Shown here one piece after another: positions 1 to 10,477 of a stretch of DNA of 64,000 nucleotides; positions within the stretch are counted from its first letter, which is position 1; each line of letters begins with the position of its first letter. The stretch comes from Eriocheir sinensis (Eukaryota > Arthropoda > Malacostraca > Decapoda > Varunidae): the NCBI RefSeq assembly GCF_024679095.1, contig NC_066577.1, positions 6,366,655-6,430,654 of the forward strand. The letters run 5' to 3'. The notes under the pieces were generated by a model. The model was not told the DNA's origin and did not search any database. It was given only the letters and a program-made list of their open reading frames with translations. A program made the translations under genes and the position numbers.

Positions 1-180
1 TGAGGAAGAAGAGGAGGAGGAAGAGGAAGAAGGAGGAGGAGGAGGAGGAAGAGGAGGAAACATGGAAAAACAGGCAACATCAAACCTAACTTAACCTAAC
101 CATTGGGAGGGAAGGAAGAGGAGGGAGAGGAGGAGGAGGAGGAAGAAAGAGGAGGAGGAAACATGGAAAAATGGGCAACA
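1..180. repeat. GA-rich simple sequence
   Basis: Purine-rich GAGGA/GGAAGA low-complexity sequence. The 12-base word ggaaacatggaa occurs twice, so the block is itself a two-copy repeat. No gene is seen. Confidence 0.85.
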
Positions 181-547
181 GCAAATCTAACCTTACTTAA
201 CCTAACCTAACCTTACCTAATCTAACCAAACCTTACCTAATCTAACCTTACCTAATCTAACCTAACCTTACCTAACCTAACCTTACCTAATCTAACCTAA
301 CCTTACCTAATCTAACCTTACCTAACCTAACCTAATCTAACCTTACCTAACCTAACCTTACCTAATCTAACCTAACCTTACCTAATCTAACCTAACCTAA
401 CCTTACCTAACCTTACCTAATCTAACCTAACCTTACCTTACCTAAGCTTACCTAATCTAACCTAACCTTACCTAACCTAACCTAACCTAACCTAACCTAA
501 CCTAACCTTACCTAACCTAACCTAACCTTACCTAATCTAACCTAACC
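181..547. repeat. Degenerate telomere-like (AACCT)n repeat
   Basis: Long run of CCTAA and CTTAC/CTAAT variants, the complement of the arthropod TTAGG telomere repeat. Frequent T/C changes and ordinary sequence on the distal side suggest an interstitial, decayed array rather than a live chromosome end. Similar tracts recur at 23530-23565, 45100-46020 and 57320-57715. Confidence 0.75.
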
Positions 548-592
548 AAAAAAGTAAGGTCTGTGTTCGAGGCTACGAGATATTACATTAAT

Positions 593-640
<48 letters not shown>
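593..640. repeat. (CA)n microsatellite
   Basis: About 23 uninterrupted CA dinucleotides. The following 641-880 holds only AT-rich unique sequence with no supported gene. Confidence 0.9.
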
Positions 641-879
641 GAATGAGGTTATGAGAAGAAGGGCCAACCATTGAACAACATCGACAAAGACCGTGAGCAC
701 CGCTATAATATGTTTTTCTCCTGTCCGTCGCTGATCAAGTTTTCATGCTTCAATCCAATAACTATAACAAGACTACATTCTCCTAATTCGTTTATTACAT
801 TTATGGTTTTATTATTATTATTATCATCATTATTAGTGTTATCTGAGGTGATGTGGGTCTCGTAATTGCTTAGTGGAAT

Positions 880-2575
880 ATGCTAGGTTCATTGCAAACA
901 CTTATTGATGGGTTAGAGGAAAGGTTCATTGCAAACACTCATTGATAAGTTAGAGCATATCAACACTAAGGGGCCTAGGTTCATTGCAAACAAGTATTGA
1001 TAAGTTACAGCATATCAACACTAAGGGGTCTAGGTTCATTGCAAACAAGTATTGATAAGTTAGAGTATATCAACACTAAGGGGCCTTGGTTCATTGCAAA
1101 CAAGTATTGATAAGTTAGAGTATATCAACACTAAGGGGGCTAGGTTCATTGCAAACAAGTATTGATAAGTTAGAGTATATCAACACTAAGGGGGCTAGGT
1201 TCATTGCAAACAAGTATTGATAAGTTAGAGTATATCAACACTAAGGGGCCTAGGTTCATTGCAAACAAGTATTGATAAGTTAGAGTATATCAACACTAAG
1301 GGGGCTAGGTTCATTGCAAACAAGTATTGATAAGTTAGAGTATATCAACACTAAGGGGCCTAGGTTCATTGCAAACAAGTATTGATAAGTTAGAGTATAT
1401 CAACACTATAAAGGCTAGGTTCATTGCAAACAAGTATTGATAAGTTAGAGTATATAAACACTAATGGGTATATGTTAATTTCAAACAAGTATTTATAATT
1501 TATAGAATATCAACACTAATGGTTCTTGTTTCATTGCAAACAAGTATTGATAAGTTAGAGTATATCAACACTAAGGGGCCTAGGTTCATTGCAAACAAGT
1601 ATTGATAAGTTAGAGTATATCAACACTAAGGGGGCTAGGTTCATTGCAAACAAGTATTGATAAGTTAGAGTATATCAACACTAAGGGGGCTAGGTTCATT
1701 GCAAACAAGTATTGATAAGTTAGAGTATATCAACACTAAGGGGGCTAGGTTCATTGCAAACAAGTATTGATAAGTTAGAGTATATCAACACTAAGGGGTC
1801 TAGGTTCATTGCAAACAAGTATTGATAAGTTAGAGTATATCAACACTAAGGGGGCTAGGTTCATTGCAAACAAGTATTGATAAGTTAGAGTATATCAACA
1901 CTAAGGGGCCTAGGTTCATTGCAAACAAGTATTGATAAGTTAGAGTATATCAACACTAAGGGGTCTAGGTTCATTGCAAACAAGTATTGATAAGTTAGAG
2001 TATATCAACACTAAGGGGCCTAGGTTCATTGCAAACAAGTATTGATAAGTTAGAGTATATCAACACTAAGGGGTCTAGGTTCATTGCAAACAAGTATTGA
2101 TAAGTTAGAGTATATCAACACTAAGGGGGCTAGGTTCATTGCAAACAAGTATTGATAAGTTAGAGTATATCAACACTAAGGGGGCTAGGTTCATTGCAAA
2201 CAAGTATTGATAAGTTAGAGTATATCAACACTAAGGGGTCTTGGTTCATTGCAAACAAGTATTGATAAGTTAGAGTATATCAACACTAAGGGGCCTAGGT
2301 TCATTGCAAACAAGTATTGATAAGTTAGAGTATATCAACACTAAGGGGTCTTGGTTCATTGCAAACAAGTATTGATAAGTTAGAGTATATCAACACTAAG
2401 GGGCCTAGGTTCATTGCAAACAAGTATTGATAAGTTAGAGTATATCAACACTAAGGGGCCTAGGTTCATTGCAAACAAGTATTGATAAGTTAGAGTATAT
2501 CAACACTAAGGGGTCTAGGTTCATTGCAAACAAGTATTGATAAGTTAGAGTATATCAACACTAAGGGGTCTAGGT
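880..2575 (+). repeat. 55-bp satellite, about 31 copies, LINE-derived
   Basis: Head-to-tail units of 55 bp starting taggttcattgcaaac and ending caacactaagggg. The units are nearly identical, with a mutated pair near 1440-1540. The final unit runs without a break into the LINE coding fragment at 2536-2916, where the same words read in frame as DKLEYINTKGSRF, a typical sequence from the C-terminal part of LINE ORF2 proteins. The array therefore looks like tandem amplification of a LINE coding segment. Confidence 0.85.
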
Positions 2576-2916
2576 TCACTGCAAACACTCACTGGAACAC
2601 CTGGTATCAGAACACAGATCAAACAACACATCAACATGGAAGCTCTTCACATACGCAGACAAGCACACAGACTTACACGTATTATACAAGATCACACACA
2701 CTCACATTGACCCACAAACATACCTACACAACGCAAGGAATCAACATACTCATAACACACACTAACACTGATGCATACTCATACTTTCCACGCACCGTAC
2801 ACCACTGGAACAGACTCCCTCATCAGATTTTAGAGTGCGGTACAATAGACTCCTTCAGAAAACAAATACACACTTACTTGTCAACACATCACACCAACAC
2901 TAAGGTCAGGTTCTAA
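2536..2916 (+). pseudogene. LINE ORF2 C-terminal remnant
   Basis: Open frame of about 126 residues ending at a TAA. It carries the hallmark LINE C-terminal block: tyrosine and aromatic residues, then FPRTVHHWNRLPHQIL and DSFRKQIHTYL, matching the FFPRTxxxWNSLP...SFK pattern shared by Jockey/RTE/CR1-type non-LTR elements. Upstream residues LEYINTKGSRFTANTHWNT resemble the LExxQxRAARF segment that normally lies about 90 residues before it. Everything N-terminal of this is missing and replaced by the 55-bp satellite, so this is a 5'-truncated relic. The clade is not certain. Confidence 0.75.
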
Positions 2917-4090
2917 TGAGTGTTTCTTCAGGTTCACGGTACAGAGGAAGGGTCACACTACCACCAGGGTCATAAAACTACTCCTGGAAATGCCCACAAC
3001 TCCTACGAAAGCCTTGTCAAATGTGTGTTTCTTTAGGTTCATGGTACAGAGGAAGGGTCAAACTACCACCAGGGTCATAAAACTACTCCTGGAAATGCCC
3101 ACAACTCCTACGAAAGCCTTGTCAAATGTGTGTTTCTTTAGGTTCACGGTACAGAGGAAGGGTCACACTACCACCAGGGTCATAAAACTACTCCTGGAAA
3201 TGCCCACAACTCCTATGAAAGCCTTGTCAAATGTGTGTTTCTTTAGGTTCACGGTACAGAGGAAGGGTCACACTACCACCGGGGTCATAAAACTACTCCT
3301 GGAAATGCCCACAACTCCTACGGAAGCCTTGTCAAATGTGTGTTTCTTCAGGTTCATGGTACAGAGGAAGGGTCACACTACCACCGGGGTCATAAAACTA
3401 CTCCTGGAAATGCCCACAACTCCTATGAAAGCCTTGTCAGATGTGTGTTTCTTTAGGTTCACGGTACAGAGGAAGGGTCACACTACCACCGGGGTCATAA
3501 AACTACTCCTGGAAATGCCCACAACTCCTACGGAAGCCTTGTCAAATGTGTGTTTCTTCAGGTTCACGGTACAGAGGAAGGGTCACACTACCACCAGGGT
3601 CATAAAACTACTCCTGGAAATGCCCACAACTCCTACGGAAGCCTTGTCAAATGTGTGTTTCTTCAGGTTCACGGTACAGAGGAAGGGTCAAACTACCACC
3701 AGGGTCATAAAACTACTCCTGGAAATGCCCACAACTCCCACGAAAGCCTTGTCAGATGTGTGTTTCTTCAGGTTCACGGTACAGAGGAAGGGTCAAACTA
3801 CTACCAGGGTCACAAAACTACTCCTGGAAATGCCCACAACTCCTACGAAAGCCTTGTCAAATGTGTGTTTCTTTAGGTTCACGGTACAGAGGAAGGATCA
3901 AACTACCACCAGGGTCATAAAACTATCCCTGGAAATGCCCACAACTCCTACGAAAGCCTTGTCAGATGTGTGTTTCTTTAGGTTCACGGTACAGAGGAAG
4001 GGTCACACTACCACCAGGGTCATAAAACTACTCCTGGAAATGCCCACAACTCCCACGAAAGCCTTGTCAAATAGGTGTTCTTGGGTAACG
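2917..4090 (+). repeat. 105-bp satellite, about 11 copies
   Basis: Units of 105 bp (35 codons, so frames stay open) with the core ggttcacggtacagaggaag and cctggaaatgcccacaac. The array starts just after the stop codon of the upstream LINE remnant, so the unit may be amplified LINE 3' untranslated sequence. It ends with gtcaaataggtgttcttgg, an end shared with the arrays at 32590, 36545 and 42200. The 400-odd residue open frame through it is a satellite frame, not a gene. Confidence 0.88.
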
Positions 4091-4171
4091 AAATGTCTGC
4101 ACACCTGGCTCCCCTGTGGTTACCTAGTGATAGTTGAGAGGCCTGGGAGCTTTTATCATAGGGTGCATCTT

Positions 4172-4354
4172 CTAAGTGTGTGTTTCCATATTGTTGTAGT
4201 GATTTTTGAAAGTACTGACACAAGGGCTGGATATAACTCCTTCAGGCAAGCTGTTCCACTTATTCACAACCCTTGCATCAAAGAACTTCCCTCCCTTGAG
4301 TGTTCTGTGCCTAGGCTTACTCAACTTAAGACTGGGTACCCTTGTGAGATTGGT
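4172..4354 (-). pseudogene. LINE reverse transcriptase C-terminus (CR1/L2-like)
   Basis: Minus-strand frame of 60 codons ending at TAG. It begins TNLTRVPSLKLSKPRHRTL and includes FFDARVVNKWNSLPEGVI and STFKNH, the standard C-terminal signature of CR1/L2-type elements (RVVxxWNSLPxxVVxxxSxxxFKxxLD). The downstream tail, with the word ggctcccctgtggttacc, appears again at 4357-4431 just before the assembly gap, so two copies of the 3' end are side by side. No intact RT domain is present. Confidence 0.75.
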
Positions 4355-4431
4355 GTCTTTTCCTGGCTCCCCTGTGGTTACCTAGTGATAGTTAAGAGGC
4401 CTGGGAGCTTAGATCAGGGGGTGCCTCTTCT

Positions 4432-4531
4432 NNNNNNNNNNNNNNNNNNNNNNNNNNNNNNNNNNNNNNNNNNNNNNNNNNNNNNNNNNNNNNNNNNNNN
4501 NNNNNNNNNNNNNNNNNNNNNNNNNNNNNNN
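4432..4531. other. Assembly gap (100 N)
   Basis: Exactly 100 N characters, the usual placeholder for a gap of unknown size. It lies beside a duplicated LINE 3' end, a likely cause of assembly failure. Confidence 0.99.
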
Positions 4532-4549
4532 GTGATGATCGGAACAACT

Positions 4550-4645
4550 GGTTAATTTTCTTAAGATTGATTGACAAGTTTATTTTTCACAACAAAGGAG
4601 AAGGGTCGGAGCATGCCGTCCCTTCCCCCAGGCAGTACAATGTAG
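4550..4645 (-). mobile_element. LINE/SINE 3' tail fragment
   Basis: Contains gattgattgacaagttt and acaacaaaggagaaggg plus gcatgccgtccc. Related copies lie at 33714-33785 and 63369-63443, each with a gattgatt tract at one edge. On the minus strand this reads as an element end with AATAAAC and a (TCAA)n tail. The family is not identified. Confidence 0.5.
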
Positions 4646-4754
4646 ATACAGTACAGGAAATCATAAAACTATTACATACATAGGTTGCAATATAGGGGCA
4701 AAAACTGCATATTCATCCAAGCCTGGCTATAGATTGTTGAAGGTAGAGCAGGCA

Positions 4755-5890
4755 GCTAGGTAGTCATCAACCAGGCTACCAGTGAAGGGATATCCAGCAC
4801 ACCAATACCACATGGGAAGCACTCCACTATCCACCATGGACCTGGGCGTGTATGTTACCAGGCTACCAGTGAAGGGATATCCAGCACACCAATACCACAT
4901 GGGAAACACTCCACTATCCACCACAGAGGCAGTGAAAGACCTGGGAGTGTATGTTACCAGGCTACCAGTGAAGGGATATCCAGCACACCAATACCACATG
5001 GGAAACACTCCACTATCCACCACAGAGGCAGTGAAAGACCTGGGAGTGCATGTTACCAGGCTACCAGTGAAGGGATATCCAGCACACCAATACCACATGG
5101 GAAACACTCCACTATCCACCACAGAGGCAGTGAAAGACCTGGGAGTGTATGTTACCAGGCTACCAGTGAAGGGATATCCAGCACACCAATACCACATGGG
5201 AAACACTCCACTATCCACCACAGAGGCAGAGAAAGACCTGTGTGTTTGTTACCAGGCTACCAGTGAAGGGATATCCAGCACACCAATACCACATGGGAAA
5301 CACTCCACTATCCACCACAGAGGCAGAGAAAGACCTGGGAGTGTATGTTACCAGGCTACCAGTGAAGGGATATCCAGCACACCAATACCACATGGGAAAC
5401 ACTGCACTATCCACCATGGAGGCAGTAAGACCTGGGAGTGCATGTTACCAGGCTACCAGTGAAGGGATATCCAGCACACCAATACCACATGGGAAACACT
5501 GCACTATCCACCACGGAGGCAGTGAAAGACCTGGGAGTGCATGTTACCAGGCTACCAGTGAAGGGATATCCAGCACACCAATACCACATGGGAAACACTC
5601 CACTATCCACCACAGAGGCAGTGAAAGACCTGGGAGTGTGTGTTACCAGGCTACCAGTGAAGGGATATCCAGCACACCAATACCACATGGGAAACACTCC
5701 ACTATCCACCATGGAGGCAGTGAAAGACCTGGGAGTGCATGTTACCAGGCTACCAGTGAAGGGATATCCAGCACACCAATACCACATGGGAAACACTCCA
5801 CTATCCACCACAGAGGCAGAGAAAGACCTGGGAGTGTGTGTTACCAGGCTACCAGTGAAGGCGAAATCCGTGCCAATCACAGAGGATGGG
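4755..5890 (+). repeat. 99-bp satellite (array 1), RT-derived, with TTAA right end
   Basis: About 11 units of 99 bp containing ccagcacaccaataccac and gcagagaaagacctggga. In one frame each unit reads [22 protein letters not shown], similar to the segment after the RT palm in CR1-like LINEs. The array ends with aaatccgtgccaatcac and GGG followed by TTAA (5891-5894), the same terminus as the element at 55505-56163. Frames are open on both strands because the unit is a multiple of three with no stops. Confidence 0.85.
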
Positions 5891-5894
5891 TTAA

Positions 5895-7188
5895 CCCTTC
5901 AACACGAGGAAGCGTATATTGCGTCCTTGCATGCCCTGTACCATATCCGAGGACGCGCATACTGCATCCTGGCACACTTTAGCCAATATACAAGTTATTT
6001 TATCTCTATATTTATGCTTACATCTCAAAATTATCAATTAATTTATGTTTCTTTATGTGCACCATTTAATTCTGCATGTTTTCATATATAATACGTGGTG
6101 ATTATGTTGAGTTTATGGCTGAAAACTTGTTATATTCAATAGCGACATTTGAAATTTGGTGTGCACGGCGATCCCGGATACGGTGCGGGGCGCTGTTTTG
6201 GCCCAGCCGTAGTGAGTTTCTTTATGTACACCATTTAATTCTGCATGTTTTCATATATAATACATGATGATTGTGTTGAGTTTATGGCTGAAAACTTGTT
6301 ATATTCAATAGCAACATTTGAAATTTAGTGATCCCCGGCGGGCTGTTTTTTGTAGTGAGTTTCTTTATGTACATCATTTAATTCTGCATGTTTTCATATA
6401 TAATACGTGGTGATTATGTTGAGTTTATGGCTGAAAACTTGTTATATTCAATAGCGACATTTGAAATTTGGCGTGCACGGCGATCCCGGATACGGTGCGG
6501 GGCGCTGTTTTGACCCGGCCGTAGCGAGTTTCTTTATGTACACCATTTAATTCTGCATGTTAACATATATAATACATGATGATTATGTAGAGTTTATGGC
6601 TGAAAACTTGTTATATTCAATAGCAACATTTGAAATTTATGATCCCGGATACGAACGGGCGCTGTTTGACCCGTGAGTTTCTTTATGTACACCATTTAAT
6701 TCTGCATGTTTTCATATATAATACATGATGATTGTGTTGAGTTTATGGCTGAAAACTTGTTATATTCAATAGCAACATTTGAAATTTGGCGCGCGCGGTG
6801 ATCCCGGATACGGAACGGGGCGCTGTTTTGACCCAGCCGTAGTGAGTTTCTTTATGTACACCATTTAATTCTGCATGTTTTCATATATAATACATGATGA
6901 TTGTGTTGAGTTTATGGCTGAAAACTTATTATATTCAACAGCAACATTTGAAATTTGGCGCGCGCGGTGATCCCGGATACGGTATGGGGCGCTGTTTTGA
7001 CCCGGCCGTAGTGAGTTTCTTTATGTACATCATTTAATTCTGCATGTTTTCATATATAATACATGATGATTGTGTTCAGTTTATGACTGAAAACTTATTA
7101 TATTCAATAGCGACATTTGAAATTTGGCGTGCATGGCGATCCCGGATACGGTACGGGGCGCTGTTTTGACCCGGCCGTAGTGAAGGGG
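5895..7188. mobile_element. TTAA-flanked element with ~170-bp internal repeats
   Basis: Bounded by TTAA at 5891-5894 and 7189-7192. The left end reads CCCTTCAACACGAGG and the right end, reverse-complemented, CCCCTTCACTACGGCC, so the termini are imperfect inverted repeats starting CCC as in piggyBac-like elements. Inside are six or seven tandem units of about 140-176 bp containing tttctttatgtacaccattt, atggctgaaaacttgtt and gatcccggatacgg. No transposase frame is seen. It abuts the preceding satellite element and shares its TTAA. Confidence 0.7.
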
Positions 7189-7340
7189 TTAAGGGAAGCC
7201 TGGACAGTTATGGATATGGAGACAGGGCAGCGTGAAGGCAGCTTAGGCCATGCATACTACAGCTAGGTAAATGCCAGTAAAATCCATAATAGATATTTAA
7301 GTGCTACATGAACAACCGGGGTCATAACTGTGCACTTTAA

Positions 7341-7991
7341 CCCGGTGGTAGCTACGGGGACCATGTTTCTTAATGGTCCCTCTAAGCAGGAAAAATGAGA
7401 AAAAATCACCCCTTCACACAAACCATTTCATAATATATATCAATGCATTTGTGATCAGATTATGTATCATCTATTTTTTGGAGGTCTATATCATGGTACA
7501 AATTTGGCCCGTCGCTGCTACCAGGTTAAAGGTCCCTCTAAGCAAGAAAAATGAGAAAAAATCACCCCTCACACATACCATTTCATAATATATATCAATG
7601 CATTTGTGATCAGATTATGCATCATCTATTTTTTGGAGGTCTATATCATGGTACAAATTTGGCCTGTCGCTGCTACCAGGTTAATGGTCCCTCTAAGCAA
7701 GAAAAATGAGAAAAAATCATCACACACACATACCATTTCATAATATATATCAATGCATTTGTGATCAGTTTATGCATCATCTATTTTTTGGGAGGTCTAT
7801 ATCATGGTACAAATTTGGCCCGTCGCTGCTACCGGGTTAAAGGTCCCTCTAAGCAAGAAAAATGAGAAAAAATCCTCACACACACAAACCATTTCATAAT
7901 ATATATCAATGCATTTGTGATCAGTTTATGCATCATCTATTTTTGGGAGGTTTATATCATGGGAGAAATTTGGCCCGTCGCAGATACTGGG
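7341..7991. mobile_element. TTAA-flanked MITE invading ZnF gene 1
   Basis: Left TTAA at 7337-7340 followed by CCCGGTGGTAGCTACGGGG. The right end, read inward from 7991, is CCCAGTATCTGCGACGGGCC, with TTGA (7992-7995) in place of TTAA. Inside are four tandem units of about 156 bp (ggtccctctaagca ... tttggcccgtcgctgctacc). Each junction carries its own ccaggTTAA or ccgggTTAA, as if element copies had been joined head to tail at TTAA. The right end overlaps the 3' coding end of the zinc-finger gene at 7926-9320. Confidence 0.75.
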
Positions 7992-9320
7992 TTGAGTTGA
8001 TTTTTTCCTGGCAAGACTTTTAACGCTGATCTTAGGATGCTTCTCCTTGGTGGGTGTCGGCTTGGTCTCACACGGTGTCAAGTCCTCCTCCTCCTCCTCC
8101 TCCTCCTCATTGTGTTCCAGGATGTGTTCGTCTAAAGCGATCTTCTCGGCAAATCCCTCCCCACACACTTCACACTTAAAGTCATCATTACTAACATGCA
8201 GGAGGCTATGTTTCGTGAGGGAGCGTTTCTGAGAGAACCGTTTCCCGCAAACTTCACATTCATGTTTTTTCTTGCTGGTGTGTCTTCGTGTGTGTTTTTG
8301 GAGGAGGCGTTTCTGTGTGAAGATTTTTCCGCATAGTTCACAATCGAATTTCCCTTCCCTAGTGTGACCTTTCATGTGTGTGCTGAGATAGCCTTTGAGC
8401 ATGAACGTTTTCCCGCATATTTCACACTTGTGGTTCTTCTCCCCGGCGTGTGTAAGTACGTGGATTTTGAGGACGTTTCTCCCGGTGAAGATTTTTCCGC
8501 ACACTTCACACTCGACTTTCCCTTCCCTAGTGTGACGTTTGAGGTGTGAGTTCAGATAGCCTTTGAGCATGAATGTTTTCCCGCATATTTCACACTCATG
8601 GTTTTTCTCGCCAGTGTGCTTCTGCATGTGACCTCGGAGAGTGCCGCGCTGTGTGAATCGCTTCCCACAAATCTCACACTCATGATTCTTCTCCCCAGTG
8701 TGTGTGCGGACGTGTGTAGTGAGGGCGGCCTTATCCGTGAACTTCTTCCCGCAAACGTCACACTCTTGGGTCTTTTCCCCGTGGGTAAGAGCGTGTCTGT
8801 TCAGCGTGCTCTTCTGGGAATATCCCTTCCCGCAAACCTCACACTCAAAACCACCTTCCGCGGTGTGTTTGAGCATGTGTCTGTTGAGCAAGTTCTTCAG
8901 TCTAAACCTTCTGCCGCAGAAGTGACACTCGTGGTTCTTCTCCCCGGTGTGTATGAGGAAGTGCTTGTTGAGGGTGGCCCTTTCCGTGAACCTCCTGCCG
9001 CACACCTCGCACACATGACTCTTCTCCCCGGAGTGTATGGCGGCATGTCTGTTGAGTGTCTCCTTCATGGTGAATTTCTTGCCACAAACTTCACACTCAT
9101 GGTTCTTCTCCTCAGTGTGTCTGCGGATGTGTTTGTTGAGGTTACTCTTTTTGGTGAACCGTTTGCCACACTCATGACACTCGTGGCTTGCTTCATCAGC
9201 TTCATCAGCTTCATCAGCTTCATCAGCTTCATCAGGTTCATCAGGTTCATCAGGTTCTAAGAGCGAAGTCGTTGCGATTACCATTTCCAAGGGGTCTACC
9301 TCCTCAACCTGGTCACTCAT
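7926..9320 (-). CDS. C2H2 zinc-finger protein, 13 fingers (ZnF gene 1)
   Basis: Predicted nuclear DNA-binding regulator of 464 residues. The start chosen is MSDQVEEVDP, because this Met is shared by all three paralogs and has A at -3. The frame stays open 68 codons further upstream to 9524, but gene 2 shows indels there, including a frameshift, so that part is probably leader. N-terminus: short acidic region with a PDEPDEADEADEA run from a 9-bp repeat. Then 13 C2H2 fingers (pattern HECxxCGKxFxxKxxLxxHxxxHT) with TGEKNHEC-type linkers. Fingers 8-11 contain a two-finger duplication (HECEICGKTFMLKGYL appears twice, once as HKC) absent from the paralogs. Tail: poly-Glu, then basic KSLARKKSTQ. The last 22 residues (from PSICDGP) are encoded by the TTAA element at 7341-7991, which also supplies the stop. 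Intronless as far as visible. Targets unknown. Confidence 0.88.
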   Translation of the reverse strand: MSDQVEEVDPLEMVIATTSLLEPDEPDEPDEADEADEADEADEASHECHECGKRFTKKSNLNKHIRRHTEEKNHECEVCGKKFTMKETLNRHAAIHSGEKSHVCEVCGRRFTERATLNKHFLIHTGEKNHECHFCGRRFRLKNLLNRHMLKHTAEGGFECEVCGKGYSQKSTLNRHALTHGEKTQECDVCGKKFTDKAALTTHVRTHTGEKNHECEICGKRFTQRGTLRGHMQKHTGEKNHECEICGKTFMLKGYLNSHLKRHTREGKVECEVCGKIFTGRNVLKIHVLTHAGEKNHKCEICGKTFMLKGYLSTHMKGHTREGKFDCELCGKIFTQKRLLQKHTRRHTSKKKHECEVCGKRFSQKRSLTKHSLLHVSNDDFKCEVCGEGFAEKIALDEHILEHNEEEEEEEEDLTPCETKPTPTKEKHPKISVKSLARKKSTQPSICDGPNFSHDINLPKIDDA

Positions 9321-9620
9321 GGTTTCCTTCAGCAGTGAGCGCTGAGGACAGCACCCGCCCCAGACCCTCACTTCAGCACCGGTGGTGACACAGCTGCGTG
9401 CTGTCTCCTGGCGCTGAGCCCAAGCAGCACGGCCACCACCGCTTCCTGGCATGAAGAGACGAGGTGTTAGAGTCCGTTTCATTCCGTCTGTCCACTCGTG
9501 ATCGTGGATGTGGCACCAGCGCATTGTTAGCTCGTGATTGCGTGAAGATCAACTTCATATTTTTGGTGATATATTTGAATGTTTGTGTACACAGAGAACC
9601 CTCAAGGCCTCTGGTAGGAA
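9321..9620 (-). other. 5' leader/upstream region of ZnF gene 1
   Basis: Nearly identical to the region upstream of ZnF gene 3 (21875-22160) and homologous to 19135-19375 upstream of gene 2. It contains the possible 68-codon N-terminal extension (MRWCHIHDHEW...). A possible splice acceptor, ctgtcctcag before cgctcactgctg, lies about 20 bases upstream of the ATG. No TATA box was identified. From 9620 to 10084 nothing recognisable is seen. Confidence 0.5.
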
Positions 9621-10084
9621 CCGCAAACGTGCCAATTTGCATCGCTAATCTACCACACAACCACACGAAGGAACCACTTGTATGTACAACAGTATACATA
9701 GTCTGATCACACTCAAATGATCATATACCCATATTTCATGTCATTCAGGTACACAAGTGATGTCTGGCTCTGCAAGTGTCTACATAAGGAAATTTGATGT
9801 GTTGCCTGTAAATAGCACGGGTAGCCTAACCATTGCATTCAAGTTATTATCTATCATTTCATATTATCTCAATTACTAAGTGTTATTTACATGCAATAGA
9901 TTATTAAGATATCCTTTATTTACACTTGCAGAGCCAATGTCTTTAAATACACATGAAATGAGCCATCAATCAATGAATCTGAATACCCAAGGATGGCTGG
10001 GGCATGATGTGACAAGCTAGTCCTTTCCTGTGCTTGTGTGTAAGGTTATCCATGCAAACGACCAAGTCTTTCTTTTGTATATAT

Positions 10085-10350
10085 ATAAACAAATAAGCTT
10101 GAATATGTCTATCACAACCGTTGATTTTCACACATTCATGAACGAGAAATACACAGCTGACACATCCATCAAAATTACTGAAAAATAAGCTTGAATGTCT
10201 ATCACAACTGTTGATTTTCACACATTCATGAACGAGAAATACACAGCTGACACATCCATCAAAATTACTGAAAAATAAGCTTGAATGTCTATCACAACTG
10301 TTGATTTTCACACATTCATGAACGAGAAATACGCAGGTGACATCCATCAA
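10085..10350. repeat. ~87-bp tandem repeat, 3 copies
   Basis: Units contain aataagcttgaatgtctatc, gttgattttcacacattcat and cacatccatcaaaattac. The minus-strand open frame through them is a repeat frame only. Confidence 0.8.
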
Positions 10351-10477
10351 AATTCCCGCTGTGTTGGTGGACAGACAGAATGGAACAGACTAGTCATGTA
10401 TTTCTTTCTCTGCCTAAGGTTGGTATTATCAGATGCTCCCTCCCCATACACCAACTGTTTCCAAAAGGGAGGTTAAT

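Noticed and set aside
671..865. 64-codon open frame
   Set aside because: AT-rich, no similarity recognised, no splice or promoter signals; length expected by chance.
2990..4555. 521-codon open frame of MPTTPTKALSNVCFF-type repeats
   Set aside because: Frame through the 105-bp satellite that also runs across the assembly gap; the same unit is open in another frame as well.
8598..9260. 220-codon plus-strand frame opposite ZnF gene 1 (also 17265-17873, 21146-21814)
   Set aside because: Antisense shadow of the periodic zinc-finger code; it recurs in each paralog because the fingers do.
9321..9524. 68-residue N-terminal extension of ZnF genes 1 and 3 (MRWCHIHDHEW)
   Set aside because: Open in both copies, but the homologous gene 2 leader has a 15-base insert and a frameshift. 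The MSDQ start is shared by all three, so the extension is treated as leader. It is not excluded if gene 1/3 transcripts begin upstream.
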